In this document: positions 1 through 12,300 of the stretch, piece by piece | Position numbering within the stretch: the stretch's first letter is position 1 | Layout of the letters: each line of letters opens with the position of its first letter | Source of the DNA: a virus | IMG/VR virus record: IMGVR_UViG_3300042402_002564 | Coordinates: 130,145-194,144 of that record | Length of the DNA stretch: 64,000 nucleotides | Direction: 5' to 3' (one strand) | Position numbers and translations under genes: made by a program | The notes under the pieces: generated by a model | Seen by the model: only the letters and a program-made list of their open reading frames with translations | Told to the model about the DNA's origin: nothing | Databases searched by the model: none

Positions 1-66
1 CATACTAAGTATGCCGCTACGTCTCGCAATAAAGCTCGTAAAAGGTACAGGGGACAAGGAAATTAA
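1..66 (+). CDS. C-terminal end of an upstream gene (truncated by window start)
   Basis: Frame 1 is open from base 1 to a TAA at 64-66 and encodes 21 residues, ending KRYRGQGN. The tail is strongly basic (several Lys/Arg). The stop lies three bases before the next ATG, the tight spacing seen throughout the window, so this is probably the end of a real structural gene. In T4-like phages a baseplate hub or wedge gene (gp5 or gp53) often lies upstream of gp25, but too little is visible to choose. Confidence 0.6.
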   Translation, partial: HTKYAATSRNKARKRYRGQGN

Positions 67-69
67 TCG

Positions 70-678
70 ATGTATCTCTTAGACTCACAAGAAGAATGGA
101 AGAATATCCACGATTCTGATTTGTGGGTCTATAATAAACTTTTTTTAAGTCGGATGTTAGGATATAACTGTGGGCCTGTTGGGGTTCCAGTTCCTAAATC
201 CGACTTTTATATTATTCGCCCGTCTTTTAATTTACTAGGCATGGGGCGTTTCGCTCGAATAGAATGGATAGAACAATATACAGAACATATACATCCTTCA
301 GAGTTTTGGTGTGAAGTATTTGAAGGAGAACATATTAGTATAGACTACAAGAATAAGTATCCAGAATTAGTTGTATTAGGCACAAAAGATTCTAAAGACC
401 CATTATACAAATGGAGTAAATGGGAGAAGGTTGATAGATTCATAGAATTTCCATCAATTTTAAATGGTCTCAAGGGGAATTATGAATATATTAACTGTGA
501 ATTTATAGGTAATAAACTAATAGAAGTTCACTTTAGAAGAAATCCTGACTTTAGATATGGGAATAATGTTGCTATTCCTATTTGGAATGACCAAGATATT
601 AAAGAAGTAGATAATTATAACTATATTAGAGACGAAGATTATCGTCGAAAAGGTTTTTTAATTGATAACACGGGATAG
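70..678 (+). CDS. conserved phage hypothetical protein, 202 aa
   Basis: A soluble, aromatic-rich 202-aa protein with no signal peptide or membrane segment. I recognise the type as a hypothetical protein found next to the baseplate genes of marine T4-like phages, but no function is established. The blocks EFWCEVFEGEH (about residues 98-108) and INCEFIGNKLIEVHFRRNPD (about 141-160), acidic and basic residues in beta-strand contexts, are loosely like the metal- and ATP-binding strands of ATP-grasp folds. That is a guess from pattern only. It starts 3 nt after the upstream stop and sits two genes before gp25, so it is probably co-transcribed with baseplate genes. Confidence 0.75.
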   Translation: MYLLDSQEEWKNIHDSDLWVYNKLFLSRMLGYNCGPVGVPVPKSDFYIIRPSFNLLGMGRFARIEWIEQYTEHIHPSEFWCEVFEGEHISIDYKNKYPELVVLGTKDSKDPLYKWSKWEKVDRFIEFPSILNGLKGNYEYINCEFIGNKLIEVHFRRNPDFRYGNNVAIPIWNDQDIKEVDNYNYIRDEDYRRKGFLIDNTG

Positions 679-716
679 CAACCCCGTAAAAAGTTCTGAT
701 TTTATTTTAAAATCAG
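671..716 (+). other. two short hairpins between genes
   Basis: Two inverted repeats follow one another. The first pairs ACGGG (670-674) with CCCGT (683-687). The second, 696-716, is a perfect 9-bp stem (CTGATTTTA / TAAAATCAG) with a 3-nt loop. Neither is followed by a T tract, so neither is a canonical terminator. The second ends 8 nt before the ATG at 725. It could affect translation or mark an RNA-processing point. Confidence 0.4.
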
Positions 717-724
717 TAAGCACA

Positions 725-1033
725 ATGAACAAACAACCAGACCGAAACAAAGATTACATGTACAATATGTGGGGAACTGATAGACTTTCAACAGATTATA
801 ATTCTATTGAGAGTTTAGAAGTTCCAGCAAAACCCATTGAAGGTTCTCATTTTTCTCATGGAATAAGTCCACACAATGGAAGAATGCTTCGTGAGATTAC
901 CGAAGATGACCTAGTACCAAAAAAACATAATTTTGAAGTACAAAATGAGGTACATGAAAGAATTAGAAATGATGAAGATTATGATGATTGGGACTATGGT
1001 ACAGAACCAATTCCGTTGAGAGAATGGATATAA
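725..1033 (+). CDS. small acidic hypothetical protein, 102 aa
   Basis: I do not recognise this protein. From the ATG at 725 it is 102 aa, hydrophilic, and ends in an acidic stretch (NDEDYDDWDYG). The frame stays open upstream to an ATG at 662, which overlaps the previous gene by 17 nt. The 725 start is preferred because the 21 extra residues would be encoded through the hairpins at 671-716. It lies directly upstream of the late box that precedes gp25, so it ends the preceding unit. Confidence 0.55.
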   Translation: MNKQPDRNKDYMYNMWGTDRLSTDYNSIESLEVPAKPIEGSHFSHGISPHNGRMLREITEDDLVPKKHNFEVQNEVHERIRNDEDYDDWDYGTEPIPLREWI

Positions 1034-1041
1034 AAAAACCC

Positions 1042-1050
1042 TAATAAATA
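1042..1050 (+). promoter_or_regulatory. T4-type late promoter box upstream of gp25
   Basis: TAATAAATA matches the T4 late consensus TATAAATA over its last seven bases. It lies in the gap after the 725-1033 gene and ends 22 nt before the gp25 ATG, the spacing seen at other late boxes in this window. It would drive the wedge block through gp55-dependent transcription. Confidence 0.6.
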
Positions 1051-1071
1051 AATCATAATTAAACAATAAAA

Positions 1072-1473
1072 ATGCCTGTAGAGCGTGTTAGTCTTGGGTT
1101 TAAAGATATTAGTCTCTCGTTAAAGACAAATCCTTTAACGAGAGACCTTATTGATATAAAGAATGAAACTGCAATATCTCGCTCTGTTCAAAATTTAGTA
1201 TTGACTATAAATGGAGAAAGATTTTTTGATCCTTTAATTGGGTCAGGAGTAAACAGGTTATTATTTGAAAACGTTGATAATTTTGTTGCTGATTCTATAA
1301 AAACACAAATTGAAATCAGCATTAATAACTATGAACCAAGAGTGGAATTAAAAAGTGTTGAGGTTACTCCAAATTATGATGAAAATAAATTTGATGTGGT
1401 AATTGTTTACATTATAGTTGGGATTGATGCCCTCCCACAACAATTATCATTCGCATTACTGCCAACTAGATAA
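1072..1473 (+). CDS. gp25: gp25 baseplate wedge subunit
   Basis: Small wedge protein of the contractile-tail baseplate, in the gpW/gp25 family. In T4 it joins gp6 and gp53 in the wedge and helps start sheath assembly. The 133-aa length matches T4 gp25 (about 132 aa). The family pattern is visible: LTRDLIDIKNETAISRSVQN (residues 23-42), then a GERFFDPLIGSGVNRLLFE block (49-67), then a strand-rich C-terminus. It is followed with no gap by gp6 (TAA then ATG), so the two are translationally linked. Confidence 0.95.
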   Translation: MPVERVSLGFKDISLSLKTNPLTRDLIDIKNETAISRSVQNLVLTINGERFFDPLIGSGVNRLLFENVDNFVADSIKTQIEISINNYEPRVELKSVEVTPNYDENKFDVVIVYIIVGIDALPQQLSFALLPTR

Positions 1474-3393
1474 ATGTCACTAGTAAATTTCGCATCATTA
1501 GATTTCGATCAAATAAAGGAATCTATAAAAAGTTATTTAAGATCAAATTCAACATTCACAGATTACGACTTTGAAGGTTCTAATCTGTCGATTTTGATAG
1601 ATGTATTAGCATATAATACTTATATTTCCTCATATAATGCTAACATGCTGTCCAATGAGGTATTCTTGGACGGTGCTACACTACGAGAGAACGTAGTATC
1701 TTTAGCTAGAAATATCGGATATTTACCAAAGTCTGTAACAGCACCAAGAGCACTTATATCTTTTTATATCGATGTAACTGAATTTGAAAGTAACCCAGTA
1801 TCATTAACTTTAAAGCAAGGTATTGTTTGTACAACTTCAATTAATTTTGGAGATAGAAGTTTTGTATTCTCAATTCCATCAGATATAACAGTTCCTGTAA
1901 CTAATGGATTTGCCTTATTTGAAAATATAGAAATTTACGAAGGCATCTATACAGTTAATAATTTTACTGTTGATAGTTTTAATAAGAATCAAAAATTCGT
2001 TTTAAATAATGCTAATATAGACACATCAACCGTAAGAGTTGTTGTAAGAGAAGATAAAAATAGTTCAATATCTAGAGTATATAAGTTTGTAGATAATATC
2101 TCAACTGTAAAAAGCACTGATAATGTATTCTTTTTAAATGAAATTGAAGACCAAAGATACGAACTTATCTTTGGTGACGGAACATTTGGTAGTAAGTTAG
2201 AAAATGATAATTACATTATTTCATCATATATCATAACCAGTGGGGAACTTGGTAATGGTATTGAAGATTTTACATTTTCTGGACGCCTTTTTGATAATAA
2301 TGGTTCTCCAATACTTACAGCAAACCCACCTGCAATAATAGTAAATCAATCATCTCAAGGAGGTTCTAGTATTGAATCGGTATCCTCAATTAAAAAGTAT
2401 GCCCCTAGAGTATATGCTTCCCAAAATAGGGCGGTGACTGCTACCGACTATGAATCATTAATACCTCAGATTTATCCAGAAACAGAATCAGTTTCTGTTT
2501 TTGGTGGAGAAGAATTAGATCCACCAAAATTTGGTAAGGTTTTTATTACTGTTAAACCAAAAAATGGTTCATATGTTCCAAACAATGTAAAAGATAACTT
2601 AAAAGTTCAATTAAGAAACTATTCTGTAGTAGGTATAATCCCAGAATTTATTGATCTAAAATATCTTTACATTGAATATGATGCAAGAGTTTATTATAAT
2701 ACAAATTTAGTTCAGAATAGTGAAGATGTAAAATCTTTAGTGACATCTAATATAATTAAATATTCTAAATCTAGTGAGTTGAATAAGTATGGATCTAGAT
2801 TTAAATACAGTAAATTTTTAAAACTAATTGATGATTCTAGCGATTCTATAACATCGAACATCACTAGAATAGCAATGAGAAGAGATATGAAGATCCAGAT
2901 AGGTTCTTTTGCTGAGTATGAGATATGTTTTGGTAATGAATTTCATATCAAAAATAAAGCAGGTTATAATGTAAAGTCCTCTGGATTTACAGTAAGCGGT
3001 ATATCAGGAACCGTATATATTGCAGACACTCCACCAGCAAATGAATCTGAATCAATTGGTAATATCTTTTTATTCAGATTTGATGGGCAATCAAATCCTA
3101 TTGTTATAAGAAAGTCTATTGGAAATATTGATTATAAAAAAGGAGAGATCAGAATAAATTCTATTAACATTATTGATACAGTTAAAAAATCTTTCGGAGA
3201 TAATATTGTCCAATTTTCGGCAATACCAAAGTCAAATGATGTTATTGGAAAGCAAGACCTTTACATACAATTAGATGTGACATCCTCTTCCGTCAATATG
3301 ATTTCGGACGTTATTTCTTCTGGTATAGATATATCAGGATCACAATACATAGTATCATCAAGTTATTTAAATGGAGATTTAGTAAGGCAGTAA
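1474..3393 (+). CDS. gp6: gp6 baseplate wedge subunit
   Basis: Main ring-forming wedge protein of the T4-type baseplate (J-like family); gp6 dimers link neighbouring wedges. At 639 aa it is close to T4 gp6 (660 aa). The N-terminal region (DYDFEGSNLSILIDVLAYNT, about 28-47) and the segment SAYNANMLSNEVFLDGATLR-like at about 50-70 are typical of gp6 in marine T4-like phages. The ATG at 1474 directly abuts the gp25 stop. The gene order gp25-gp6 is the standard T4-like order and supports the call. Confidence 0.93.
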   Translation: MSLVNFASLDFDQIKESIKSYLRSNSTFTDYDFEGSNLSILIDVLAYNTYISSYNANMLSNEVFLDGATLRENVVSLARNIGYLPKSVTAPRALISFYIDVTEFESNPVSLTLKQGIVCTTSINFGDRSFVFSIPSDITVPVTNGFALFENIEIYEGIYTVNNFTVDSFNKNQKFVLNNANIDTSTVRVVVREDKNSSISRVYKFVDNISTVKSTDNVFFLNEIEDQRYELIFGDGTFGSKLENDNYIISSYIITSGELGNGIEDFTFSGRLFDNNGSPILTANPPAIIVNQSSQGGSSIESVSSIKKYAPRVYASQNRAVTATDYESLIPQIYPETESVSVFGGEELDPPKFGKVFITVKPKNGSYVPNNVKDNLKVQLRNYSVVGIIPEFIDLKYLYIEYDARVYYNTNLVQNSEDVKSLVTSNIIKYSKSSELNKYGSRFKYSKFLKLIDDSSDSITSNITRIAMRRDMKIQIGSFAEYEICFGNEFHIKNKAGYNVKSSGFTVSGISGTVYIADTPPANESESIGNIFLFRFDGQSNPIVIRKSIGNIDYKKGEIRINSINIIDTVKKSFGDNIVQFSAIPKSNDVIGKQDLYIQLDVTSSSVNMISDVISSGIDISGSQYIVSSSYLNGDLVRQ

Positions 3394-3397
3394 TCAT

Positions 3398-6300
3398 ATG
3401 TTAAATTCCCGTGTAAAAATCAGAAATCTTTTAGAAGGACAACTACCTGAGTTTCTAAGAGAATCATATCCAGAATTTCAACAGTTATTAACAGAATACT
3501 ACAAATCTTCAGAGTCTCAGGGGGCACCTTTAGACTTACTTAACAATATTGATCAATATGTAAAGATTGATAATCTTGCAGAAATTACATATTATTCGGA
3601 ACTAAGTGCTAATATTACAGAAAATGATGATGTAATATTAGTAGATAGTACAGATGGATTTCCAAATAATTATGGATTATTGCAAATAAATGATGAGATA
3701 ATATCATATGAGTCTAAAACTAATACTTCTTTTGTAAATTGCTCTAGAGGATTTAGTGGTATTACCTCATATAGAGACGTTGACAAAGATACTTTAATTT
3801 TTTCTACTAGCAATTCAGATTCACATTTTTCTGGTTCAACAGTATATAACTTATCAAATTTCTTTTTACGCGAATTATTTAAAAAATTTAAATCTCAATA
3901 TGTTCCAGGATTTGACAATATTGATTTCTTCCCAGATGTAAATGAAAAGCTGTTCATTTCTAAAGTAAAAGATTTCTATTCGTCAAAAGGTGCCATAACC
4001 TCTTTTGAAATATTATTTAAAGCACTCTATGGTCAAATAGTTAAAGTAGTTAAACCAAAAGATTTTATTATTCAACCATCAGATGCGGACTATAGAATTA
4101 CTAGAGATCTCGTTGTAGAGCAATATCTTGGAAATCCAGAAAACTTATTGAATCTTACTCTGTTTCAAGATCAGACAGAATCAATAACTAAAGCATCTGG
4201 AACTATAACTAAGATAGAAAAAATATATAGAAATTCGAAAGAATATTATCAGCTTAGTTTAGATTACAACCCAGATATCGAAGAATTTGAATTTACAATC
4301 CACCCAAAGACTGCGATAGTATCGGATGTAACACAAAATCAAACTTATCTTGATGTTGATTCAACATTGGGATTCCCAACTTCTGGTGTCTTGTCAGTAA
4401 AAGTTGATGGATTAGAATATTTAATATCTTACTCGGATAAATCTTCAACCCAATTTTTAGGTTGTGCTGATGTTCCATTTATCCCTAGAGGAACTAGAAC
4501 AGAAACTTTAGACTATGCATATGCTATTGATAGATTTGGAAATGAAGTTAGAGTTAAAGTCACTGGAGTAATTTCTTCTTTAGATTATAATCCAGAAGAA
4601 ACTTATTATTATAGAGAAAATGATGAGATTCAATTAGTTTCCTTAGGTAGATTGGGTAATAAACCAAAACATAATGAATGGATATTTAATATTACTCCAA
4701 CATATGATGTAGTTAGTATCACACAATTAACCAATAAAATAAACGGTGCTGCTAGATTTAGATTAGTAACAAAAGATGAAAATATTTTTACCGTTGGTGA
4801 TCCAGCAATCATTAAATCCAATACTGGATTAATTTTAGATGCTTTTGTAATTTCAGTTAGCGATAAAAATACAATTGATATTAATTTAACTGTAGATGTT
4901 GATAAATCTTTAAAATATACAATTACCAAAGATATATCAAAAGTAAACTGCATAAATTATCCAGAATTAAATGTATTGTCATCTGATGTTCAAAATGTTT
5001 ATATTGATAAAAATGATGTTTATGTAACTTCAGCATCTTTACCAAACTATTATAATGTTCCATTATCCTTAAAAGACTATTCAATAGTTTTTAGTGGAGA
5101 ATTTAATGGTGAAGATTTAGTTTTAGGAGATCATCCATTTTATACTGGAGATTCCATTTTTTATAAGTCCCAAAGTCCTACAAATAAATTAAACATTGAA
5201 GATGGAATATATTATGTGAAAAAAGTTAATGAAAGTACTATTAAATTAGCATCTAGTAAATCTAATTTATATAATGATATCTTCATTTCTCTATTTGGTA
5301 CTATAAGTGATAATAAAATTCAGTTATCCAGATTCTATAATTTAAGTCCAAAATCTCAAAAATTAGTAAGAAAAATATCAGATCCTGTTGATGAAGGGAT
5401 TTCATATGAAACTGAATCTGGACAAACTGGTATTTTAAAAAATGGTGTTGAAATTTTAAATTATAAATCTAATGATTTTGTTTATTATGGTGAAATAGAA
5501 GATTTAAAAGTAACTTCTTCTGGAGATTCAAACTATGATGTTATAAGTCCACCTATTTTACACATAAGTGATGCTGTTGGATCTGGTGCTACTGGTGTAT
5601 GTAATGTTGTAGGTTCACTTAAAAGGATTAATATCATTGATGGTGGATATGGATATATAAGTGAACCAAAAATAACAATAATAGGCGGAAATGGTTTTGG
5701 TGCTTCTGCAAAGGCAAACCTAATTTCAATTACAAATTCGGTAAAATTTAATGCTGGAGATCAATACGATCAAGTAAACTTATCAAATAGCACAATAGGA
5801 TTTACTACAGATCATAGATTTTTTGATACTGAACAGGTAGTATATAAGTGTGGAATTCAAACCTCAATTGGTGGATTAACAAATGATTCAATTTACTACG
5901 TTGGAGTAATTGATAGATTCACTATCAATTTATACTCATCTTTAAAAGATTCTATTAGTGGTATAAACACTATATCATTTACTTCTTATGGCGACGGATT
6001 ACACACTATAGATTCATTTGAAAAAAGAAAAAAAATATCATCTATAGATGTTATTTCTTCGGGTGAGAATTATCAAAATAAAACACTATTTTTCAATCCA
6101 TCTGATGTAAATATTTACTCAGATACCATAACAATAAAAAATCACAGATATAAAGATAAAGAAATAGTAAATTACAACTCTACCCAAAGTTTAATTTCTG
6201 GATTATCATCTACTACAGATTATTATGTAAAAGTTATAGATAATGATCATATAAAATTATCCTTAGTTGGAATTGGAACTTCTATTTCGGAAGATTTCTA

Positions 6301-9300
6301 CTTTAATAAAAATAGATTCATATCTTTAGGTACTAAAGGTACTGGAATCCACAAGTTGATATATAAACCAATAACAATTAGTATAGAATCGCCTGTTGGC
6401 ATAACGACATTCTCTGGGCAGGATTTTGATGCCAAAGTGCAGGCTATTTTTAGAGGAAATATTGATTCAATATCATTAAGTAATAAAGGTAAGCATTATG
6501 GTGATGAAGAAATTATAAACTATAATAGACAACCATTGGTTACATTATTAAATGGTGACTCTGCATTAATTACTCCTATTGTTTCCAATACTGGACAAGT
6601 CATTGATGCAATTATTAATAATAGAGGTTTCTATTATAATAGTCCACCAGAATTAATAATAGACGGTGATGGTGTTGGTTGCATATTAACTCCAGTTATT
6701 AAAGATGGAAAAATCGTAGAGGTAAAAATAATTAATACTGGATTTGGATATAATAAAAATAACACTTTTGTTAGAGTTGTATCTCCTGGTTCTGGTGCAA
6801 AGTTTGAAGCTCAAATAAAAAACTGGAGAATTAATCTTGTCGAAAGATTAATAGATACCAATCAAATAAGATTTGATGATGGTGTTTTGTCGTTAGGAAA
6901 AAATGAAAGATATGGTTTACAATATTGCCACCCATATATTCCAAGAGAGTTAAGAAGAAAAAGCTTATCCACATCTTTAGGTGAAGATGGAACAGTAATT
7001 TATAGAAATGATATATTAAATGATGATTTAACTTTAAAATATCATTCTCCAATTATTGGATGGGCTTACGATGGCAATCCAATTTACGGACCTTATGGTT
7101 ACGGTGATAGAGAAGGTGGTTTAGTAAAAAGAATGACTTCTGGTTATTCACTTAGACCAAAACCAGACAGACCATCATCATATCCAATTGGATTATTTGT
7201 TGAAGATTATGAATTCTCGGGTGAGGGTGATTTAGACATTTATAATGGAAGATATTGTAAGACACCAGAATTTCCAAACGGGGTTTATGCATATTTTTCA
7301 ACTATTAATGCTCAAAAAGATTCTTCTGGAATCTTTAATGGATTTTTAAGACCAGTTTTCCCATATTTTATTGGAAATTATTATAAATCAAATCCTATAA
7401 GATTTAATTTTGATTTATTATCAAATCAAGACTTTATTGATATAAATCAAACAAAATGGTTGAGAAATACTACACCATATTCAGTATTTTTAAACAACAG
7501 TTATTATGATGGATTTGTACAACCAGATAAATTCATACAAAACTATCCAATAATCACATCCACGGTTCCTGGATTTGTTGATGAATTAAAGGTTGTTAAT
7601 TTTGGCGATAATTACTCAATTAATGATAATATTTTCTTTAACAATGAAGGTTCTAGTGGTTCTGGAGCATATGCATCTATTAAAGAAATATCTGGAAGAT
7701 CTGTACAAAATATTGTATATAATTCTTCAGTAATTGATAATGTTGAAATTGTTCCATATAATAATAGTGGCACATTTATTGGATTTGCTACAGAACCGCA
7801 TAATTTATCAGTATCAGATTTGATTAGAATCCAAAATCTTTCAAATTTAAATACACAGTTTGATGGAATTTATAAAGTTGGAATAACAACAAATCAATTA
7901 ACACTAACCCAAAACATTCCAAATTCTTCAATAACAGGTATTGTTACTTATATTAATGTTATTGGAACGTTGACTATACCAGATCTTAGTGTAAATGATG
8001 TATTGGGAATTGGAACAGAAAAGGTTAAGGTTTTAGAGGTTGATACACCTAGCTCCAGAATAAAAGTAAGAAGAGAATATGATTCCACACTTGGAGTGGC
8101 ACATTCTCAAGGAATTACTATCCAAGAATATCCAAGAAAGTTTTTTGTTAATATTGGTCTTACTGATATATCAAATTATAAATTAAATAAAGAACTCTAT
8201 TTTTATCCAGCAGAAGCTATTTCTATACCAAGTGAGAATGTACTACCATACTCTAATCCAGTAGATTTCTCCAATTGGTCTTCATATGTTGTTGGATCTG
8301 GATCTACCGTTACTGTAACTTATTACAATCATCCAGCTCCAAATAATACAATATCTGCAGCAAAAGTTCAAGTAGGTGTAGTAACATCAACAGAAATTTC
8401 TGGAATACTAAATGGACCTGTAACATTATCATCTGATGATTACACAATATCAGTATTTTTGAAAGGTCAATTTGGTGGGGAAATTGTTTATTTAATAGTT
8501 GAAGATGGATCTAATTTTATTGCACAGCAATTAGTATTAACTAGTTCTTGGAAAAGATATTCAGTATCTGGCACCGCAAATGCTGGACCTCACGACTTTT
8601 TTGTTGGTGGTTGGGGTCCACAAGGATATACAATACCAGAGTCTACATTTTACATTTGGGGGGCACAAATAGAATCTGGGAATGTATTAACTCCGTATAT
8701 AAAAACTGAATCTTCTATTGTATTAAGAGCAGATAATGAAGTTGGAACTACTTATTTCTCAAATCCTGGATTTGGTATTAAAGAAGTAATTATTCCACAA
8801 AATTCAATTTATTTACCAGGTCATAATCTCAATACTGGAGATACTTTAATCTATAAAAATAATGGAAATAATTCAATCCAAGTTTCATTTGCTACAACGA
8901 CATTTCCATTAGCAAATAATAGTGAACTATTTGCAGTTAGATATTCTGATACTTTTATTGGGATATCTACTATAAAGGTAGGATTAGGTACAACTGGTTC
9001 TTATGTTGGAATTGGAACTACTGCATTAGGAAATATTCTAACATTTTCTGGATATGGCACTGGATTGGACCATAGTTTTGTTACAAACTATGATAATATT
9101 ATATCAGGTGACATTTATAGAAAGGATGCAGTAGTAACTACAGATAGAGAACATGGATTAAGAGTATCTGATATAATTGATATTAATGTTATTTCTGGAA
9201 TTCAAACTACAGTTTATATTAGTTACGATGATTTAAATAGGAGATTGTTGGTAAATCCAAGATCATTTACCGCACTAAATGTAGATACTAATGAAAATAC

Positions 9301-12300
9301 TATATCTATACTTAATCATGGATTTGAATTGGGTTTCAAAGTAATACATAATTCACAAACTCCAACTGGAGGTCTGAATAATGCTCAAATATATTACATA
9401 ATTCCAATTAGTGAGAATTTAATAAAATTATCAAATAACTATTACTCCTCAATATTATCATCAACTGAAGTTGAGTTTGTAGATCTTACTTCTGCATCAT
9501 TTGGTACGTTGACACCTATTAATCCAGAAATAAAGGCGATAGCAAATTCCACTGTTATATTTGATTTGTCAGATCAATCCTTATCCATTAATGGCGTACC
9601 CTCATTCGATTTTAACCTTTATACGGATAGTCAATTTAAAAATAAATTCTTCAACACACAAAGTAACTTAAAGCAATTTAATGTATTCAAATCAGGAACT
9701 ATCGGCATTGATGGTGGACGCTTAACATTGATAATAGATGAAAATGTACCAAAAAATTTATATTATACATTAACTCCAATTAATTATGACGGTGCTTCTG
9801 CTGCAAAACTAGAATATTTTGAAGATGACTTTAATGTAAAAAATAATAATAAATTTAGCATTGTTCAGAGTGAGTTCAGTAAAAGAACAACTATTACTGG
9901 TGTAACAACAAATACATTTAGATATTCTTTAGTAAATACTCCAGAAAAATCTGGATATACAGTATCAGAAGGTATTACTACTTACTTCACAAATTCTCCT
10001 TCTGCTATAGGCCCAGTATATTCAACTAATGTCAGTTCCAAAGGAAGAGGTTATAGAAAATTACCTACAGTTGTAAATATTAGTAGTGGACTTGGAACTA
10101 ATGCTATTTTCTTACCAGCAAGTAAAACTTTAGGAAAAGCATCTGAAGTTGAAATTACTGATATTGGTTTTGACTATCCAGTAGATTATACTTTAAGACC
10201 ATATGCTAAGTTTCCAAATGTATTTAAAATTGAACCTCTTTCCAAATTTAAAGAGATAAAAATAATTTCTCCTGGAGTAAATTATTTTGTTCCACCGCAA
10301 TTATTAGTTTTAGACGGATTTACTGGAAGAGTTAATGATGAAGTAGATTTAAGATATCAAATTGGAGACATTGAAGTAACTATTGTAAGAAATACAACTG
10401 GTTTGTATAACGTTAAGCCTGTCATAATTCCAATTAATAATCCAAATGGTACTAGAATTAGTAATATTTCTTATAATAGTACTACTAAAGAAGTTACCGT
10501 TGGATTAGGTATTAGTTATACTTCAGAAGACCAATTCCCATTTATAATTGGTGAAAAAGTAATTGTAGAAAATACAAATATTGATTTGGTAGAAGGTGGT
10601 AGAGGATATAACTCTGCAAATTATGGTTATGTATTATTTGAAATAATAGATGCCAATTCAAATATTGGTGTAGAAGAAGATCCCTTTATTGTTTATAGTT
10701 TGCAAAGTTTATTGGGACCAAACCAAAGTCCTGGAATATATGATTCTTTTGAATCATTTGGTACAGTTACTCCAGAGAGATATTTCCCAAGTTTTGACAT
10801 AAAATTAGAAAAAGATTCTTTCAGGGCAGGAGAAATAGTTACAACAGATTCTGGTTCTATTGGTGTAGTTCAAAATTATGATCAAGCGAATGAATACTTA
10901 AAAATTAGAACAAAGTATCAATTTAATGTTAATGATTTAATTGTTGGTGCATCTTCTGGAAATAAAGGTGTAATTTCTTCGGTAGAAGGTGCTGAAGGAA
11001 TCTTTGATGTCCGTTCTAATAGCATTACCAGAAAAGGATGGCAAAAACAAACTGGATATTTAAGTGATGGGTTACAAAGAATTCATGATAATGACTATTA
11101 TCAGTATTTTTCATATTCATTGAAGAGTCCAGTAAGTTATGAAATTTGGAATCCTGTAGTAAGTAATTTAAACCATACTGCTGGATTTAAAAAATTTGGA
11201 GAATTATCTATAGAGTCATTCAATGCAGATGAAGTTGGAATAAGCACATCTCAAGATTTCGGAGCACTGATTGCAATTTCTGACCTAGTTGAGGTTGTTG
11301 ATTTAAATTGCGTAAAAGATTTTGATGTTGCTAGAGAAAAAAGTATATTAATAGATGAAACATTAGTTTCAAATGAAATTATATTCAGACTACCATTCCT
11401 ACAAAGATATCAAGAATTTATTGGCAATAGAGTATTAAAAATTGATGATATTAGTAACCAATTTGATAATAATACTAGAAGTTTTGACTTATATAGTAAC
11501 AACTATCCAATATTCAAAGTACAATTTAATGCAAGTGATCCAAATATTGTTGACTTGGCAGATGCGAGTGTTAACTTAATTAATCATTATTTCGTATCAG
11601 GTGAAGAAGTTGAATATATTCCACAAGATAATGATTTTAATAATGCGATAGAAATAGTGCCCACATTTATAAGTGGAATAGGGGTTACTACAAAATTACC
11701 ACCATCAATTTACGTAATTAAGGTAGATAACCAAAGAATTCGTTTTGCTTCTTCACCAGAAAATGCACTTTTATTTAACCCAGTATCTATCAATTTAACT
11801 TCAGTTGGAATTGGAAGTACTCACATTTTTAAATCAAAAATTCAAAATACAAAGGCACTGATTACAATCAATGGAACTATACAAACTCCAATAGTTGGAA
11901 CAGCAATAACCTCTGCTCTTAGCAACTCTGTAGGAATAGGTTCTACTATTATTGGTGTTGTTGGTATTTCTTCATTCTTTGGTGGTGATTTAATTCAAAT
12001 CAATGAAGAGATTATGAAGATTACTGCTGTTAGTTCAGCATCTACTACATTTACTGTATTAAGATCATGGATGGGAACTGTAGAATCTTCTCACAATACT
12101 AATGACCAAATAATTAAACTTTCTGGAACTTACAATATTATTGATAATACAATCAATTTTATTGAACCAATGTGGGGTAATCTACCAATTGGATTTGGAA
12201 CTACAGCAACATCTTCTGGTGAAATAGATTATGCTGGATTGACAACTAGTAGTAGATTTAGTGGAAGAGTATTCATAAGATCGGCACTTAACCAAGCATT

